Source: Streptomyces ambofaciens ATCC 23877
GTDB lineage: Bacteria > Actinomycetota > Actinomycetes > Streptomycetales > Streptomycetaceae
Direction of reading: 5' to 3'
Length of the DNA: 64,000 nucleotides
Assembly (NCBI RefSeq): GCF_001267885.1
Contig: NZ_CP012382.1
Location: forward strand, 7,737,001-7,801,000
Positions 53,567-64,000 of this stretch are shown one piece after another (position 1 is the stretch's first letter; every line of letters begins with the position of its first letter). Under the pieces are notes generated by a model. It saw nothing but the letters and a program-made list of their open reading frames with translations, had not been told where the DNA came from and ran no database searches. The position numbers and the translations under genes are program-made.

Positions 53567-56500
53567 ATGAACACTCGTAGCGACAAGGCCGTCGAGGCCC
53601 TCCGAGCCTCGCTCAAGGAAGTCGACCGGCTCCGTCGGCAGAACCGGGAGATGCGGCAGGCGGCCCGGGAACCCATCGCCATCGTCGCGATGAGCTGCCG
53701 GCTGCCCGGCGGCGTCGGCGCACCCGAGGATCTGTGGCGGCTGCTCGCGGACGGCACCGACGCGATCGTCGACTTCCCCGACGACCGCGGCTGGACCCAG
53801 ACCGTGGCCGAGACCGGTGGCTACACCCGACGCGGCGGGTTCGTCCCGGACGCCGCCGAGTTCGACGCGGCCCTGTTCGGGATCAACCCGCGCGAGGCGC
53901 TGGCGATGGACCCCCAGCAGCGGATGCTGCTGGAAGCGGCCTGGGAGGTCGCCGAACGGGCCGGCATCGACCCGCACTCGCTGGCCGGCAGCGACACCGG
54001 CGTCTTCGTCGGCGCCTCACCGTCCGGGTACGACACGGTGGGCCGGCTGCCCGAGTCCACCGTGGGCTACCAGCTGACCGGCAGCGCCGGCAGCGTACTG
54101 TCCGGTCGGCTGTCCTACGTGCTCGGTCTGGAGGGCCCGGCGGTCACCGTCGACACCGCCTGCTCCTCGTCGCTGGTCGCCCTCCACCTGGCGGTCCAGG
54201 CGTTGCGGCAGGGCGAGTGCGGCCGGGCGCTGGTCGGTGGCGTCGCCGTGATCACCACCCCGGCGGCGTTCACCGAGTTCGGCAAGCAGGGCGGCATGGC
54301 CTCCGACGGGCGGTGCAAGTCGTTCTCCGCCGAGGCCGACGGCACCGGCTGGAGCGAGGGGGTCGGCGTACTGCTCGTGGAACGCCTCTCCGACGCGCGC
54401 CGGAACGGCCACGACGTCCTCGCGGTCATCCGGGGCAGCGCGGTGAACCAGGACGGCGCGTCCAACGGTCTCACCGCGCCCAACGGCCCCTCCCAGCAGC
54501 GCGTCATCCGCCAGGCACTCGCCAACGCCCAGCTCACCACCGTCGACGTCGACGCGGTGGAGGCACACGGCACCGGCACGGCGCTCGGCGACCCGATCGA
54601 GCTGGAGGCGCTGCAGGACACCTACGGCAGGGACCGCACCGACGACCGCCCGCTGTGGCTCGGTTCGGCCAAGTCCAACCTCGGTCACACCCAGGCCGCT
54701 TCAGGTGTGGTCGGCGTCATCAAGAGCGTGCTGGCGCTGCGCAACGGCCTGCTGCCCCGCACCCTGCACGTCGCCGTCCCCACGCCCCACGTCGTGTGGG
54801 AGGGCCGCGGAGTCCGCCTGCTCGCCGACGCCCGCCCATGGCCCCGCACGGACGTGCCGCGGCGGATCGGCGTCTCCGCGTTCGGTGTCAGCGGCACCAA
54901 CGCCCACCTGATCCTGGAGGAAGCACCGGCCCCGCTCCCCGGCGACGAGTCGGCGGGGGAACCGGCGGACGCCGGCGCCGGCCCGCTGCCGGGGCCGCTG
55001 CTCTGGCCGGTGTCCGCGCAGACGTCCGAGGCGCTGCGCGCACAGGCGGAGCGTCTCTCCGGCCGGCTGACGGACCACGCGGAGCATCCGGCCGATGTGG
55101 CATGGTCGCTGGCCACGACCCGGGCCGCGTTGACCCGGCGCGCCGTGGTGATCGGCACCGACGAGGCACAACTGCGCCACGGACTGGCGTCGTTGACCAT
55201 CGGGCACCCGGCCGGCGGCGTCGTCACGGGAACGATCGACGAGGGCCGGACCGGGTTCCTCTTCACCGGCCAGGGCGCACAACGCGCCGGCATGGGGCGA
55301 GGACTGTACGAGTCGTTCCCGGTGTTCGCCGAGGCCTTCGACGCCGTGTGCGCGGAATTCGACCCGAGGCGTGACCGTCCGCTCAAGGACGTGGTGTTCG
55401 ACGGCGGCACCGAGCTGGACCGGACCGCGTGGACGCAGGCCGGTCTGTTCGCCGTCGAGGTCGCGGCGTTCCGGCTGCTGGAGTCCTGGGGCGTCGCCCC
55501 GGACCTGCTGCTGGGCCACTCGATCGGTGAGGTGGCCGCCGCGCACTGCGCCGGCGTCCTCTCGCTGGCACACGCCTGTCGACTCGTCGAGGCGCGGGGC
55601 CGGCTGATGCAGGCGCTGCCCTCCGGCGGCGCGATGCTCGCGGTCGAGGCGACCGAGAGCGAGGTCGTCGAGATGATCGCCGGCCAGGCCGACATCGCCG
55701 CCGTCAACGGCCCCACGTCGGTGGTGGTCTCCGGCTCCGAGGAGACCCTCGACGCGCTGGCCACGCGCTGGACGGGGGAGGGGCGCCGTACCCGCCGGCT
55801 GACGGTCTCGCACGCGTTCCATTCCGCGCTGATGGAGCCCATGCTGGCCGAGTTCGCCACCGTGGTCGAGAAGCTGGACTTCGCCGATCCCGTCATCCCC
55901 GTGGTGTCCAACCTGACCGGCGAGGTGGCGGAGTCCGGCCTGCTGTCGGACCCGGGGTACTGGGTGCGGCAGGTGCGGCAGGCGGTCCGGTTCGCCGACG
56001 GGGTGGCACGGCTTCGGGAACAGGGCGTGTCCCGCTTCGTCGAGCTGGGCCCCGACGGGGTGCTCTGCGCCATGGCCCAGCAGACCGCCGCCGACGCCGT
56101 GTGCGCACCCCTGCTGCGCAGGGACCGGGACGACACCGCCACCGCGCTCACCGCACTGGCCCGGCTGTGGACCTCCGGCGCCGAGGTGGACTGGCGCTCA
56201 CTGCTCCCCGCGGGCCGCAGGGTCGAGCTGCCGACGTACGCCTTCCAGCGCGAGCGCTACTGGCCCGAGGCGCTGCCCGACGCGGGCGCCGCCCAGCCGT
56301 CCACCTCACCGGACGAGGACCGGTTCTGGGAAGCGGTGGAACGGGCTGATCTCACCGGACTCACCGACACCCTCGGACTGCGCGACGACCCCGAGTCCCT
56401 GGCGAACCTCGTACCGGCGCTGTCGTCCTGGCGACGCTCCCTGCGCCAGGATTCCCTCCTGGATTCCTGGCGCTACCAGGCCCGATGGAAGCCGCTCACC

Positions 56501-59500
56501 CTCACCCCGGGCGGCTCCCTCACCGGGACCTGGCTGCTCGTCACCGCAGACGCCGGCGACGACGCCCAGCACGTGGCGAACGCCCTCCGTGCCTCCGGCG
56601 CGCGGGTCGTCGAACTCACCCTCACCGCGGCCGACGACCGAGCCGTCCTCACCGAGCGGCTCACCGCCGCCGCCCCGGACGGCGTCGTGGTCGTCGTGGG
56701 CGGCACGAGCCCACGACCGTCGCGACCCACCGACCTCGCCGCGCTGCTCCGCACCTACCAGGCCCTGGCCGACGCGGAGCCGGCCGCCCCGCTGTGGTGC
56801 CTGACCCGGGGCGCGGTGTCCACCGGCGACGGTGACCCGCTGCTCCACCCGGAGCAGGCACCGTTGTGGGGGCTCGGCCGGGTCGCGGCCCTGGAGCACC
56901 CCACCACCTGGGGCGGACTGGTCGACCTGCCGGCCCACGGCGACGACAGCACCGGCGACTTGCTGGCCGCGCTGCTCGGTGGCGGGGCCCGGGAGGACCA
57001 GGTCGCGCTCCGCGACGGGCAGGCGTACGGCCGCCGGATCGTACGGGCACCACTGCCGCGGGTTTCCGCACCCCGGTGGACGACCGACGGCACCGTACTG
57101 GTCACCGGTGGAACCGGAGGGCTCGGCGGTGAGGTGGCCCGATGGCTCGCCCGGCGCGGGGTGCCGCACCTGCTGCTGCTGAGCCGGCACGGCGCGGACG
57201 CACCCGGCGCCGACGAACTCCGCGCCGAGTTGCACGCGCTGGGTACCCAGGTGACCGTCGCCGGGTGCGACGTGGCCGACCGTGAGTCCCTGGCCGCCGT
57301 ACTGGCCGCCGTACCCGCCGAGTTCCCGCTCACCGGTGTGGTGCACGCCGCCGGCGTCGGGACGCCGGGCCGGCTGCTGGACACCGACGAGACCGAGGTC
57401 GCCGAGGTGCTGCGCGCCAAGGTCACCGGCGCGGCCCTGCTCGACGAACTCACCGACGGACTGGACCTGTTCGTCGTCTTCTCCTCCATCGCCGCGACCT
57501 GGGGCAGCGGCGGCCAGGGCGCCTACGCGGCCGGGAACGCCTTCCTCGACGCGTTGGTGGAGCACCGCAGGCACCGAGGTCTGAGCGGAACCGCGATCGC
57601 CTGGGGGCCGTGGGCCGAGGTCGGCATGGCCGCCGACGACGAGGTCGCCGCGTTCCTGCGGCGCCGTGGCCTGTCGGTGATGGACCGTACGGTCGCTCTC
57701 CGGGCGCTCGCCTCGGCCGTCGACCATGACGAGACCACCGTGAGCGTCGCCGACGTCGACTGGAAGCTGTTCGCTCCGGCGTTCGTCTCCGCCCGCCCGA
57801 GCCCCCTGCTCGCCGAACTCCCCGACGCACGGGTCCCGGCCAGGGCGACCACCGACGCCGACACCCCGTCCACCGCACTGCGCGACGCGCTCGCCGCCGC
57901 CCCCGAAACCGAACGGCACCGGCTGCTCCTGGACGCGGTCCGCACGCACACCGCGCAGGTACTGGGGCATACGAACGTCGCCGTGGTGGAACCCCGGCGC
58001 GCCTTCCGCGACCTCGGATTCGACTCGCTCACCGCCGTCGAACTGCGCAACCTGCTCACCTCCGAGACCGGGCTGCCCCTGCCGACCACCCTGGTCTTCG
58101 ACCACCCCACGCCGACCGCGCTCACCGACCACCTGCTCGGCAGGCTCTTCGGCGACACCTCCGCGGCCGCCGCCGCGCCCTCCCTCGACACCCCCGCCGC
58201 CGCCGACGAACCCATCGCGATCGTCGGCATGAGCTGCCGCTACCCCGGCGGAGCCAACTCGGCCGAGCAACTGTGGGACCTGGTGGCCTCGGGCCGCGAC
58301 GTCGTCACGGACTTCCCCACCGACCGTGGCTGGCCCGAGGGCGGGGACGGCGACTACGCCCGCCGGGGCGGATTCGTCGACGGAGCGACGGAGTTCGACG
58401 CTGCGCTGTTCGGGATCTCGCCGCGTGAGGCGCTGGCGATGGACCCGCAGCAGCGGCTGCTGCTGGAAGCGTCCTGGGAGGCCTTCGAACACGCCGGCAT
58501 CGACCCGCTCTCGCAGAACCACACCCGTACCGGCGTACTCATCGGCGCCGCGTCGTCCGGCTACGGCCTGGGCACCGACCTCTTCACCACCGCCGAAGGG
58601 CACGTGCTGGCGGGCGGATCGAACAGCGTGATCTCGGGCCGGGTGGCGTACTCGTTCGGCCTGGAAGGGCCCGCGGTGACGGTGGACACGGCGTGTTCGT
58701 CGTCGCTGGTGGCGGTGCACCTCGCGGTGCAGGCGCTGCGCAACGGCGAGTGCGACAGGGCACTGGCCGGCGGCGTGACGGTGATGGCGGCACCGAGCAT
58801 CTTCGCCGAGTTCAACCGGCAGGGTGGGTTGGCGGGCGACGGGCGGTGCAAGGCGTTCGCGGGTGCGGCGGACGGTACCGGGTGGGCCGAGGGCGTGGGC
58901 GTGCTGGTGTTGGAGCGGTTGTCCGACGCGGTGCGCCGGGGGCATGAGGTGCTGGCGGTGGTGCGGGGGAGTGCCGTCAACCAGGACGGTGCGTCGAACG
59001 GTCTGACGGCTCCCAATGGTCCGTCGCAGGAGCGGGTGATCCGGCAGGCGTTGGCCAACGCGCGTCTTGAGGCGTCGGACGTGGACGTGGTGGAGGCGCA
59101 CGGGACCGGGACCAGGCTGGGCGACCCGATCGAGGCGCAGGCGCTGCTCGCGACGTACGGACAGGGCCGGGACGAGGACCGTCCGTTGTGGCTGGGCTCG
59201 GTCAAGTCGAACATCGGGCACACACAGGCGGCCGCGGGGGTGGCGGGCGTCATCAAGATGGTGCAGGCGCTGCGCTCCGGCACGGTTCCGGCGACGCTGC
59301 ATGTGGATGAGCCGACTCCGCACGTGGACTGGACGACCGGTGCCGTGCGGCTGGCGGTCGCGTCGCGGGCGTGGCCCGAGACGGGGCGTGCGCGTCGGGC
59401 GGGTGTGTCGTCGTTCGGGATGAGCGGCACCAACGCGCACGTGATCATCGAGCAGGCCGAGCCGGTGGCGGCCCCGACGCCGGAACCTTCGACCGGCTCC

Positions 59501-62500
59501 GCATGGGTGCCGTTGACCGTGTCGGCGAAGTCGGTCGTGGGCCTTGCCGCGCAGGCGGACCGGTTGCGGGAACTGGTCTCCGGTACGTCCGGACCCGACC
59601 TGGTCGACGTGGGCTGGTCGCTGTTGTCGCGGGCGGGGTTGGAGCACCGGGCGGTGGTGCTGGGCGCCGACCGTGAGAGCGCGGCCGAAGGCCTGAAGTC
59701 GGTAGCCGCCGGTGTGGCGTCCTCGGGCGTGGTGGCGGGTGGAGTGGTCCCCGGGGACGTGGTGTTCGTGTTTCCGGGTCAGGGGTCGCAGTGGGTGGGG
59801 ATGGGGCGGGAGTTGGCTGGGTGGTCGGGGGTGTTCCGGGAGGCGTTGGCGGAGTGTGAGGCGGCGTTGGAGCCGTGGGTGGAGTGGTCGTTGTGGGAGG
59901 TGATCGAGCGTGGTGATGAGGGGTTGTTGGAGCGGGTGGATGTGGTGCAGCCGGTGTTGTGGGCGGTGATGGTGTCGTTGGCGCGGTTGTGGCGTGGGTG
60001 TGGGGTGGTGCCGTCTGCGGTGGTGGGTCATTCGCAGGGGGAGATCGCTGCGGCGGTGGTGGCGGGTGGTCTGTCGTTGGAGGACGGGGCGCGGGTGGTG
60101 GCGTTGCGGAGCCGGGCGATTCTGGCGCTGGCCGGTGGTGGGGGGATGGTGTCGGTTGCTGAGGGCCGGGGTGTGGTGGAGGAGTTGGTGGGTGGGTTCG
60201 GGGGGCGGTTGTCGGTGGCGGCGGTGAATGGTCCGGGGTCGACGGTGGTGTCGGGTGAGCCGGGGGCGTTGGAGGAGTTGCTGGGGTTGTGTGGGGTGCG
60301 GGGGGTGCGGGCGCGTCGGATTCCGGTGGATTACGCGTCGCATTCGGTGCAGGTGGAGGGGGTGCGGGAGCGGATTCTGGCGGAGTTGGCGGAGGTGGCG
60401 CCGGTGTCGTCGGGTGTTCCGTTGTATTCGACGGTGACGGGTGCTCCGATCGATACGGCGTCGATGGACGCGGGGTACTGGTTCGAGAATCTGCGTTCCA
60501 CGGTGCGGTTCGAGGAGGTGACTCGTGGGCTGCTGGCCGATGGGCGGTCGGTGTTCGTGGAGTGCAGTCCTCATCCGGTGCTGGCGGTGGGTGTGGAGGA
60601 GACGGCTGAGGCGGCGGGTGTGGATGCCGTGGTGGTGGGTTCGCTGCGTCGTGGTGAGGGGGGTGAGGAGCGTTTCCTGACGGCCCTGGCCGAGGCGTGG
60701 GTGGCGGGTGCCGGGGTCGACTGGTCCTCCGTCGTACCGGCCGGACGCCGCGTGGAACTGCCGGCCTACGCCTTCCAACGTGAACGCTACTGGCCGCGCC
60801 CCGTGATGTCCGGTGACGTGTCCGCGGTGGGGCAACAGGGCCTGCACCACGCGATTCTGGGCGCGACCGTCGCCCTGCCGAGCGGCGGTGCGGTGCTGAC
60901 GGGGCGGTTGTCGCCGTCGTCACACCCCTGGCTCCAGGACCACGCGGTGCGCGGCCAGGTACTGGTGCCCGGTACCGCGTTCGCGGAGCTGGCACTCCGC
61001 GCCGGTGACCAGGTGGGCAGTGGGTTCCTGCGGGAACTGGTGCTACAGACGCCGCTGGTGCTCTCCGACCGGGCCGGCGTCGCGCTCCAGGTCGGCATCG
61101 GTGCGCCCGACGATTCCGGTGACCGCTCCGTCGAGGTGTGCTCCCGCCCCTCCGACGACGCCGCCTGGGTGTGCCACGCGACCGGACTGCTCGGCGAGTC
61201 CGCCGCGGACGCGCCCACGGAGTCGACGACGTGGCCGCCGCCCGGCTCACGTCCCGTGGACCTGGCCGGCTTCTACGACGGACTCGCGGAGGCCGGGTAC
61301 GGCTACGGTCCGGCGTTCCAGGGCCTACGGGCCGTGTGGCGCGACGGCGACACCGTCTTCGCCGAAGTGGAGTTGCCCGAGGCGGTCGACCCCGCGGGTT
61401 TCGGCATACACCCGGCATTGCTGGACGCGGCCCTGCACGCCGTCGCGGTCACCGACGCCGACGCCGACTCCGACGCCGACTCCGGCACCCGACTCCCCTT
61501 CGCCTGGCACGGCGTCACACTCCACGCCACCGAGGCGACCGTACTCCGCGTCGCCCTCACCGACACCCCCGACGGCCTCACCGTACGAGCCGTCGACCCC
61601 ACCGGCGCACCCGTCGTCACCGTCGAGGCCCTCGTACTGCGCGACATCACCCCCGAGGCCCTGCGGCAGGTCGGCGAACAACGCCTGCGCGAGGCCCTGT
61701 TCGCCCTCGACTGGACCGTGCTGCCCGACCCCGGCAACGCCCCGCCCGACACCTCCGCATGGCTGCGCCTCGACCCCGACGGACCGACCCCGGCACACGA
61801 CACGCCGCCGCCCCCCGTCGCGGTCCTCACCCTCCCCCAGCCCGCGCCCGACGCGGCCCTGTCGGCGGACACCGTCCACCTCACCACCCAGGACGTGCTC
61901 CGCACCGTCCAGAACTGGCTCGCCGACGACCGGTACCTCGACACCCGTCTGGTGGTCGTCACCCGCGGAGCCGTCCCCGCCGTGCCCGGCCAGTCGGTGA
62001 CCGACCTCGCCGGAGCGTCGGTCTGGGGCCTGCTGCGTTCCGCGCAGTCCGAACACCCCGGCCGCATCGTCCTGCTGGACCGCGACCCCGCCGGCACCGA
62101 CGGCGACGTCTGGCCGAACTGGGCCGTCGCCGACGACGAACCGCAGGTCGCGATACGCGACGGCCGGGCCCGCGCACCCCGTCTCGTCCGCCCGTCCGCC
62201 GCCGACGACGGCCTGCCCCTCCCCTCGGGACCCGCCGCCTGGCGACTGGACGTCACCGACGAGGGAACCCTCGACCACCTGGCGATGCTCCCCGCGCCCG
62301 ACGCCGACGCCCCGCTGACCGCCGGTCAGGTGCGGGTGGCCGTACGCGCCGCCGGTGTCAACTTCCGCGACGTCCTGATCGCCCTCGGCATGTACCCGGA
62401 CCGCGCGCAGATGGGCGCCGAGGCGGCCGGCGTCGTGACCGAGACCGGCCCCGGGGTGCACGACCTCGCCGTGGGCGACCGGGTGTTCGGCTTCTTCACC

Positions 62501-64000
62501 GGCGGAATCGCCTCCCGCGCGGTCACCGACCGGCGACTGCTGGCCCCCGTGCCCACCGGCTGGACCTTCGCCCAGGCGGCCGCCGTACCGGTCGTGTTCG
62601 CCACCGCGTACTACGGGCTGGTGGACGTGGCCCGCGCCCGGCCGGGCGAATCGGTGCTCGTGCACTCCGCCGCGGGCGGTGTCGGCATGGCAGCGGTACA
62701 ACTCGGCCGCCACCTCGGCCTGGAGGTGTTCGGCACCGCCAAGCCCAGCAAATGGGGCACCCTGCGCGCCGCCGGCCTCGACGACGCGCACATCGCCTCC
62801 TCCCGGGACCTCGCGTTCGAGGAGCGCTTCCGCGCCACGAGCGACGGCCGGGGCGTGGACGTGGTGCTGAACTCACTCGCCGGCGAGTTCGTCGACGCGT
62901 CCCTGCGACTCCTCGGCGACGGCGGCCGGTTCGCCGACCTGAGCCGCACCGACCTCCGCGACGCCGCACAGGTCGCGGCCGACCACCCGGGCGTGCGCTA
63001 CCAGGCGTTCAACCCCGCCGAGGCCGGCGCCGACCGGGTACGGGAGATACTCGGCGAGGTTCTCGACCTGTTCCACACCGGCGTACTGGAGCTGCTGCCG
63101 GTCACCGCCTGGGACGTACGGGACGCGGTGTCCGCCTTCCGGCACATCAGCCAGGCGCGGCACGTGGGCAAGAACGTGCTCACGGTCCCGACGCCGCTCG
63201 ACCCCGACGGCACCGTCCTCATCACCGGCGGTACCGGCACGCTCGGCGGCCTGCTCGCCCGGCACCTGGTCACCGAACACGGAGCACGGAACATCCTGCT
63301 GCTCAGCCGTCGGGGCGCGGACGGCCCCGGCGCGACCGAGCTCCTCGCCGACCTGCACGCCATGGGTGCCCGGGCTACGGTCGTGGCCTGCGACGCCGCC
63401 GATCGGGCCGCGCTGGCCGACGTACTGACGGCGATTCCGGACCGGCATCCGCTGACCGGAGTGATACACGCGGCCGGCGTCCTCGACGACGGCGTCTTCG
63501 AGTCGATGACCCCGGAGCGGGTCGAGGCGGTGCTCCGCCCCAAGGTGGACGCCGCCGTCAATCTGCACGACCTCACCCTGGACACCGACCTCGCCCTGTT
63601 CGTGCTCTACTCCTCCGCCTCGGCCACCCTCGGCACCGGCGGCCAGGCCAACTACGCGGCCGCCAACAGCTTCCTCGACGCGCTCGCCTCCTACCGCCGC
63701 GCCCGTGGACTGCCCGCCCAGTCCCTCGGTTGGGGCCTCTGGCAGCAGGCCAGCACCATGACCGGCCACCTCCTCGACGACGCCACCCCGACCGGAGGCC
63801 GGACGGGCGCCACCCTGAGCACCGAGCAGGGCCTGGCACTGTTCGACGTCGCCTCCGCGACACACACCCCGCATCTGCTGCCCATCCCCCTCGACCTCGC
63901 CCGAGGCGGGGAGGTCCCCGCACTGCTGCGCGGCCTGATCCGCCCGGCCGGCCGACGCGCGGCCGGCCGACGCGCGGCCGGCCGGAACGAGGAGACCCAC
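53567..64000 (+). CDS. Modular type I PKS, two modules visible, 3' end outside the window (PKS C)
   Basis: An open frame of 3478 codons to the window edge. It starts at ATG 53567 with GGAG at 53557-53560 and a helical docking segment (residues 1-34, [20 protein letters not shown]) that should meet the PKS B tail. The order is KS-AT-KR-ACP, then KS-AT-DH-ER-KR with the ACP beyond the edge. Predicted extenders are malonyl, then methylmalonyl. The last residues seen ([14 protein letters not shown]) follow the KR and are a short Arg-Ala-Gly repeat. The gene continues past 64000, so more modules may follow. The module identities rest on direct translation of this frame; no other frame in the region shows PKS motifs. 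Confidence 0.97.
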   Translation, partial: MNTRSDKAVEALRASLKEVDRLRRQNREMRQAAREPIAIVAMSCRLPGGVGAPEDLWRLLADGTDAIVDFPDDRGWTQTVAETGGYTRRGGFVPDAAEFDAALFGINPREALAMDPQQRMLLEAAWEVAERAGIDPHSLAGSDTGVFVGASPSGYDTVGRLPESTVGYQLTGSAGSVLSGRLSYVLGLEGPAVTVDTACSSSLVALHLAVQALRQGECGRALVGGVAVITTPAAFTEFGKQGGMASDGRCKSFSAEADGTGWSEGVGVLLVERLSDARRNGHDVLAVIRGSAVNQDGASNGLTAPNGPSQQRVIRQALANAQLTTVDVDAVEAHGTGTALGDPIELEALQDTYGRDRTDDRPLWLGSAKSNLGHTQAASGVVGVIKSVLALRNGLLPRTLHVAVPTPHVVWEGRGVRLLADARPWPRTDVPRRIGVSAFGVSGTNAHLILEEAPAPLPGDESAGEPADAGAGPLPGPLLWPVSAQTSEALRAQAERLSGRLTDHAEHPADVAWSLATTRAALTRRAVVIGTDEAQLRHGLASLTIGHPAGGVVTGTIDEGRTGFLFTGQGAQRAGMGRGLYESFPVFAEAFDAVCAEFDPRRDRPLKDVVFDGGTELDRTAWTQAGLFAVEVAAFRLLESWGVAPDLLLGHSIGEVAAAHCAGVLSLAHACRLVEARGRLMQALPSGGAMLAVEATESEVVEMIAGQADIAAVNGPTSVVVSGSEETLDALATRWTGEGRRTRRLTVSHAFHSALMEPMLAEFATVVEKLDFADPVIPVVSNLTGEVAESGLLSDPGYWVRQVRQAVRFADGVARLREQGVSRFVELGPDGVLCAMAQQTAADAVCAPLLRRDRDDTATALTALARLWTSGAEVDWRSLLPAGRRVELPTYAFQRERYWPEALPDAGAAQPSTSPDEDRFWEAVERADLTGLTDTLGLRDDPESLANLVPALSSWRRSLRQDSLLDSWRYQARWKPLTLTPGGSLTGTWLLVTADAGDDAQHVANALRASGARVVELTLTAADDRAVLTERLTAAAPDGVVVVVGGTSPRPSRPTDLAALLRTYQALADAEPAAPLWCLTRGAVSTGDGDPLLHPEQAPLWGLGRVAALEHPTTWGGLVDLPAHGDDSTGDLLAALLGGGAREDQVALRDGQAYGRRIVRAPLPRVSAPRWTTDGTVLVTGGTGGLGGEVARWLARRGVPHLLLLSRHGADAPGADELRAELHALGTQVTVAGCDVADRESLAAVLAAVPAEFPLTGVVHAAGVGTPGRLLDTDETEVAEVLRAKVTGAALLDELTDGLDLFVVFSSIAATWGSGGQGAYAAGNAFLDALVEHRRHRGLSGTAIAWGPWAEVGMAADDEVAAFLRRRGLSVMDRTVALRALASAVDHDETTVSVADVDWKLFAPAFVSARPSPLLAELPDARVPARATTDADTPSTALRDALAAAPETERHRLLLDAVRTHTAQVLGHTNVAVVEPRRAFRDLGFDSLTAVELRNLLTSETGLPLPTTLVFDHPTPTALTDHLLGRLFGDTSAAAAAPSLDTPAAADEPIAIVGMSCRYPGGANSAEQLWDLVASGRDVVTDFPTDRGWPEGGDGDYARRGGFVDGATEFDAALFGISPREALAMDPQQRLLLEASWEAFEHAGIDPLSQNHTRTGVLIGAASSGYGLGTDLFTTAEGHVLAGGSNSVISGRVAYSFGLEGPAVTVDTACSSSLVAVHLAVQALRNGECDRALAGGVTVMAAPSIFAEFNRQGGLAGDGRCKAFAGAADGTGWAEGVGVLVLERLSDAVRRGHEVLAVVRGSAVNQDGASNGLTAPNGPSQERVIRQALANARLEASDVDVVEAHGTGTRLGDPIEAQALLATYGQGRDEDRPLWLGSVKSNIGHTQAAAGVAGVIKMVQALRSGTVPATLHVDEPTPHVDWTTGAVRLAVASRAWPETGRARRAGVSSFGMSGTNAHVIIEQAEPVAAPTPEPSTGSAWVPLTVSAKSVVGLAAQADRLRELVSGTSGPDLVDVGWSLLSRAGLEHRAVVLGADRESAAEGLKSVAAGVASSGVVAGGVVPGDVVFVFPGQGSQWVGMGRELAGWSGVFREALAECEAALEPWVEWSLWEVIERGDEGLLERVDVVQPVLWAVMVSLARLWRGCGVVPSAVVGHSQGEIAAAVVAGGLSLEDGARVVALRSRAILALAGGGGMVSVAEGRGVVEELVGGFGGRLSVAAVNGPGSTVVSGEPGALEELLGLCGVRGVRARRIPVDYASHSVQVEGVRERILAELAEVAPVSSGVPLYSTVTGAPIDTASMDAGYWFENLRSTVRFEEVTRGLLADGRSVFVECSPHPVLAVGVEETAEAAGVDAVVVGSLRRGEGGEERFLTALAEAWVAGAGVDWSSVVPAGRRVELPAYAFQRERYWPRPVMSGDVSAVGQQGLHHAILGATVALPSGGAVLTGRLSPSSHPWLQDHAVRGQVLVPGTAFAELALRAGDQVGSGFLRELVLQTPLVLSDRAGVALQVGIGAPDDSGDRSVEVCSRPSDDAAWVCHATGLLGESAADAPTESTTWPPPGSRPVDLAGFYDGLAEAGYGYGPAFQGLRAVWRDGDTVFAEVELPEAVDPAGFGIHPALLDAALHAVAVTDADADSDADSGTRLPFAWHGVTLHATEATVLRVALTDTPDGLTVRAVDPTGAPVVTVEALVLRDITPEALRQVGEQRLREALFALDWTVLPDPGNAPPDTSAWLRLDPDGPTPAHDTPPPPVAVLTLPQPAPDAALSADTVHLTTQDVLRTVQNWLADDRYLDTRLVVVTRGAVPAVPGQSVTDLAGASVWGLLRSAQSEHPGRIVLLDRDPAGTDGDVWPNWAVADDEPQVAIRDGRARAPRLVRPSAADDGLPLPSGPAAWRLDVTDEGTLDHLAMLPAPDADAPLTAGQVRVAVRAAGVNFRDVLIALGMYPDRAQMGAEAAGVVTETGPGVHDLAVGDRVFGFFTGGIASRAVTDRRLLAPVPTGWTFAQAAAVPVVFATAYYGLVDVARARPGESVLVHSAAGGVGMAAVQLGRHLGLEVFGTAKPSKWGTLRAAGLDDAHIASSRDLAFEERFRATSDGRGVDVVLNSLAGEFVDASLRLLGDGGRFADLSRTDLRDAAQVAADHPGVRYQAFNPAEAGADRVREILGEVLDLFHTGVLELLPVTAWDVRDAVSAFRHISQARHVGKNVLTVPTPLDPDGTVLITGGTGTLGGLLARHLVTEHGARNILLLSRRGADGPGATELLADLHAMGARATVVACDAADRAALADVLTAIPDRHPLTGVIHAAGVLDDGVFESMTPERVEAVLRPKVDAAVNLHDLTLDTDLALFVLYSSASATLGTGGQANYAAANSFLDALASYRRARGLPAQSLGWGLWQQASTMTGHLLDDATPTGGRTGATLSTEQGLALFDVASATHTPHLLPIPLDLARGGEVPALLRGLIRPAGRRAAGRRAAGRNEETH
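53669..58155 (+). other. PKS C module 6: KS-AT(malonyl)-KR(A-type)-ACP
   Basis: Residues are numbered in PKS C. The KS Cys is 199. The AT Ser is 652 (GHSIGE) with HAFH at 749, predicting malonyl-CoA. This AT is diverged from the near-identical malonyl-AT group of PKS A. A dimerization element ([11 protein letters not shown]...) precedes the KR. The KR has TGGTGGLG near 1180, no LDD, Trp in ATWGSGGQ and Tyr1320, so it should be A-type and active. The ACP serine is 1487 in [10 protein letters not shown]. Confidence 0.92.
58637..60789 (+). repeat. Long direct repeat, copy 2 (KS-AT of module 7)
   Basis: This is the partner of 49222-51374. Outside the repeat the modules differ completely in architecture (KR only versus DH-ER-KR), so the similarity is local to KS-AT rather than a whole-module duplication. 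Confidence 0.9.
63946..63985 (+). repeat. 15-base tandem repeat after the KR of module 7
   Basis: GGCCGGCCGACGCGC is present twice (63946-63960, 63961-63975), followed by a 10-base partial copy. It encodes Arg-Ala-Gly repeats in the KR-ACP linker. Confidence 0.85.

Larger units (their letters stand above)
58205..64000 (+). other. PKS C module 7 (partial): KS-AT(methylmalonyl)-DH-ER-KR
   Basis: The KS Cys is 1710. The AT Ser is 2156 with YASH at 2256, predicting methylmalonyl-CoA. The DH has His2459 ([11 protein letters not shown]) and Asp2620 ([11 protein letters not shown]). The ER has the NADPH motif [11 protein letters not shown] near 3033 and [11 protein letters not shown] upstream; a Tyr in this region is often linked to the 2S methyl outcome, which I offer only tentatively. 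The KR has TGGTGTLG near 3220, LDD and Tyr3363. The ACP must lie beyond 64000. A fully reduced, methyl-branched unit is predicted. Confidence 0.92.

Overview
The window is a very GC-rich segment with strong third-position G/C bias, GGAG-type ribosome sites and 4-base ATGA/GTGA overlaps between genes. This is typical of Streptomyces or a close actinomycete. It is the middle of a large modular type I polyketide synthase (PKS) cluster, and every real gene reads on the + strand. No intergenic gap exceeds 300 bases; the largest are 24982-25212 and 21174-21328. I saw no rRNA, tRNA, transposase or CRISPR array.

Layout. (1) 1-766 is the 3' end of a PKS gene: the end of a KR, then an ACP and a docking tail. 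(2) 771-19772 is the terminal PKS, called PKS D here. It has four KS-AT-KR-ACP modules and a chain-releasing thioesterase. (3) 19885-21173 holds two deoxyaminosugar genes, a dTDP-sugar 3,4-ketoisomerase and an N,N-dimethyltransferase. (4) 21329-24981 is a four-gene operon: ABC ATPase, ABC-2 permease, NarL-class sensor kinase and response regulator. (5) 25213-42528 is PKS A, the first PKS. Its decarboxylative KSQ-AT-ACP loading module is followed by three modules. (6) 42565-53550 is PKS B, with two modules. (7) 53567 to beyond 64000 is PKS C, with two modules visible and the second cut in its KR-ACP region.

Biosynthetic reading. The loading module should supply propionate from methylmalonyl-CoA. 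Modules 1-7 then add malonate (DH-KR), malonate (KR), malonate (KR with a catalytic Lys-to-Arg change), malonate (DH-ER-KR), methylmalonate (A-type KR), malonate (A-type KR) and methylmalonate (DH-ER-KR). Further modules lie outside the window. The last four add methylmalonate, malonate, methylmalonate and malonate. The final KR lacks its catalytic Lys, Tyr and Asn, so a 3-ketone should reach the thioesterase. The predicted C7 hydroxyl is placed to close a 3,7-hemiketal. The sugar genes point to a mycaminose-type 3-dimethylamino sugar, and the ABC/two-component operon suggests export or self-resistance with dedicated sensing.

This arrangement closely resembles what I remember of the stambomycin family of 51-membered, mycaminose-bearing macrolides from Streptomyces ambofaciens. 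The points of match are a propionate starter, a last synthase of four modules plus TE, a C3 hemiketal, and the interposed sugar, transport and two-component genes. That identification is from memory and not checked by any search.

Genetic texture. The PKS genes carry strong traces of internal sequence exchange. One AT of about 1 kb is almost identical in modules 5 and 7, exactly 9415 bases apart, and four malonyl-ATs are close copies. Several interdomain linkers contain short in-frame tandem repeats.
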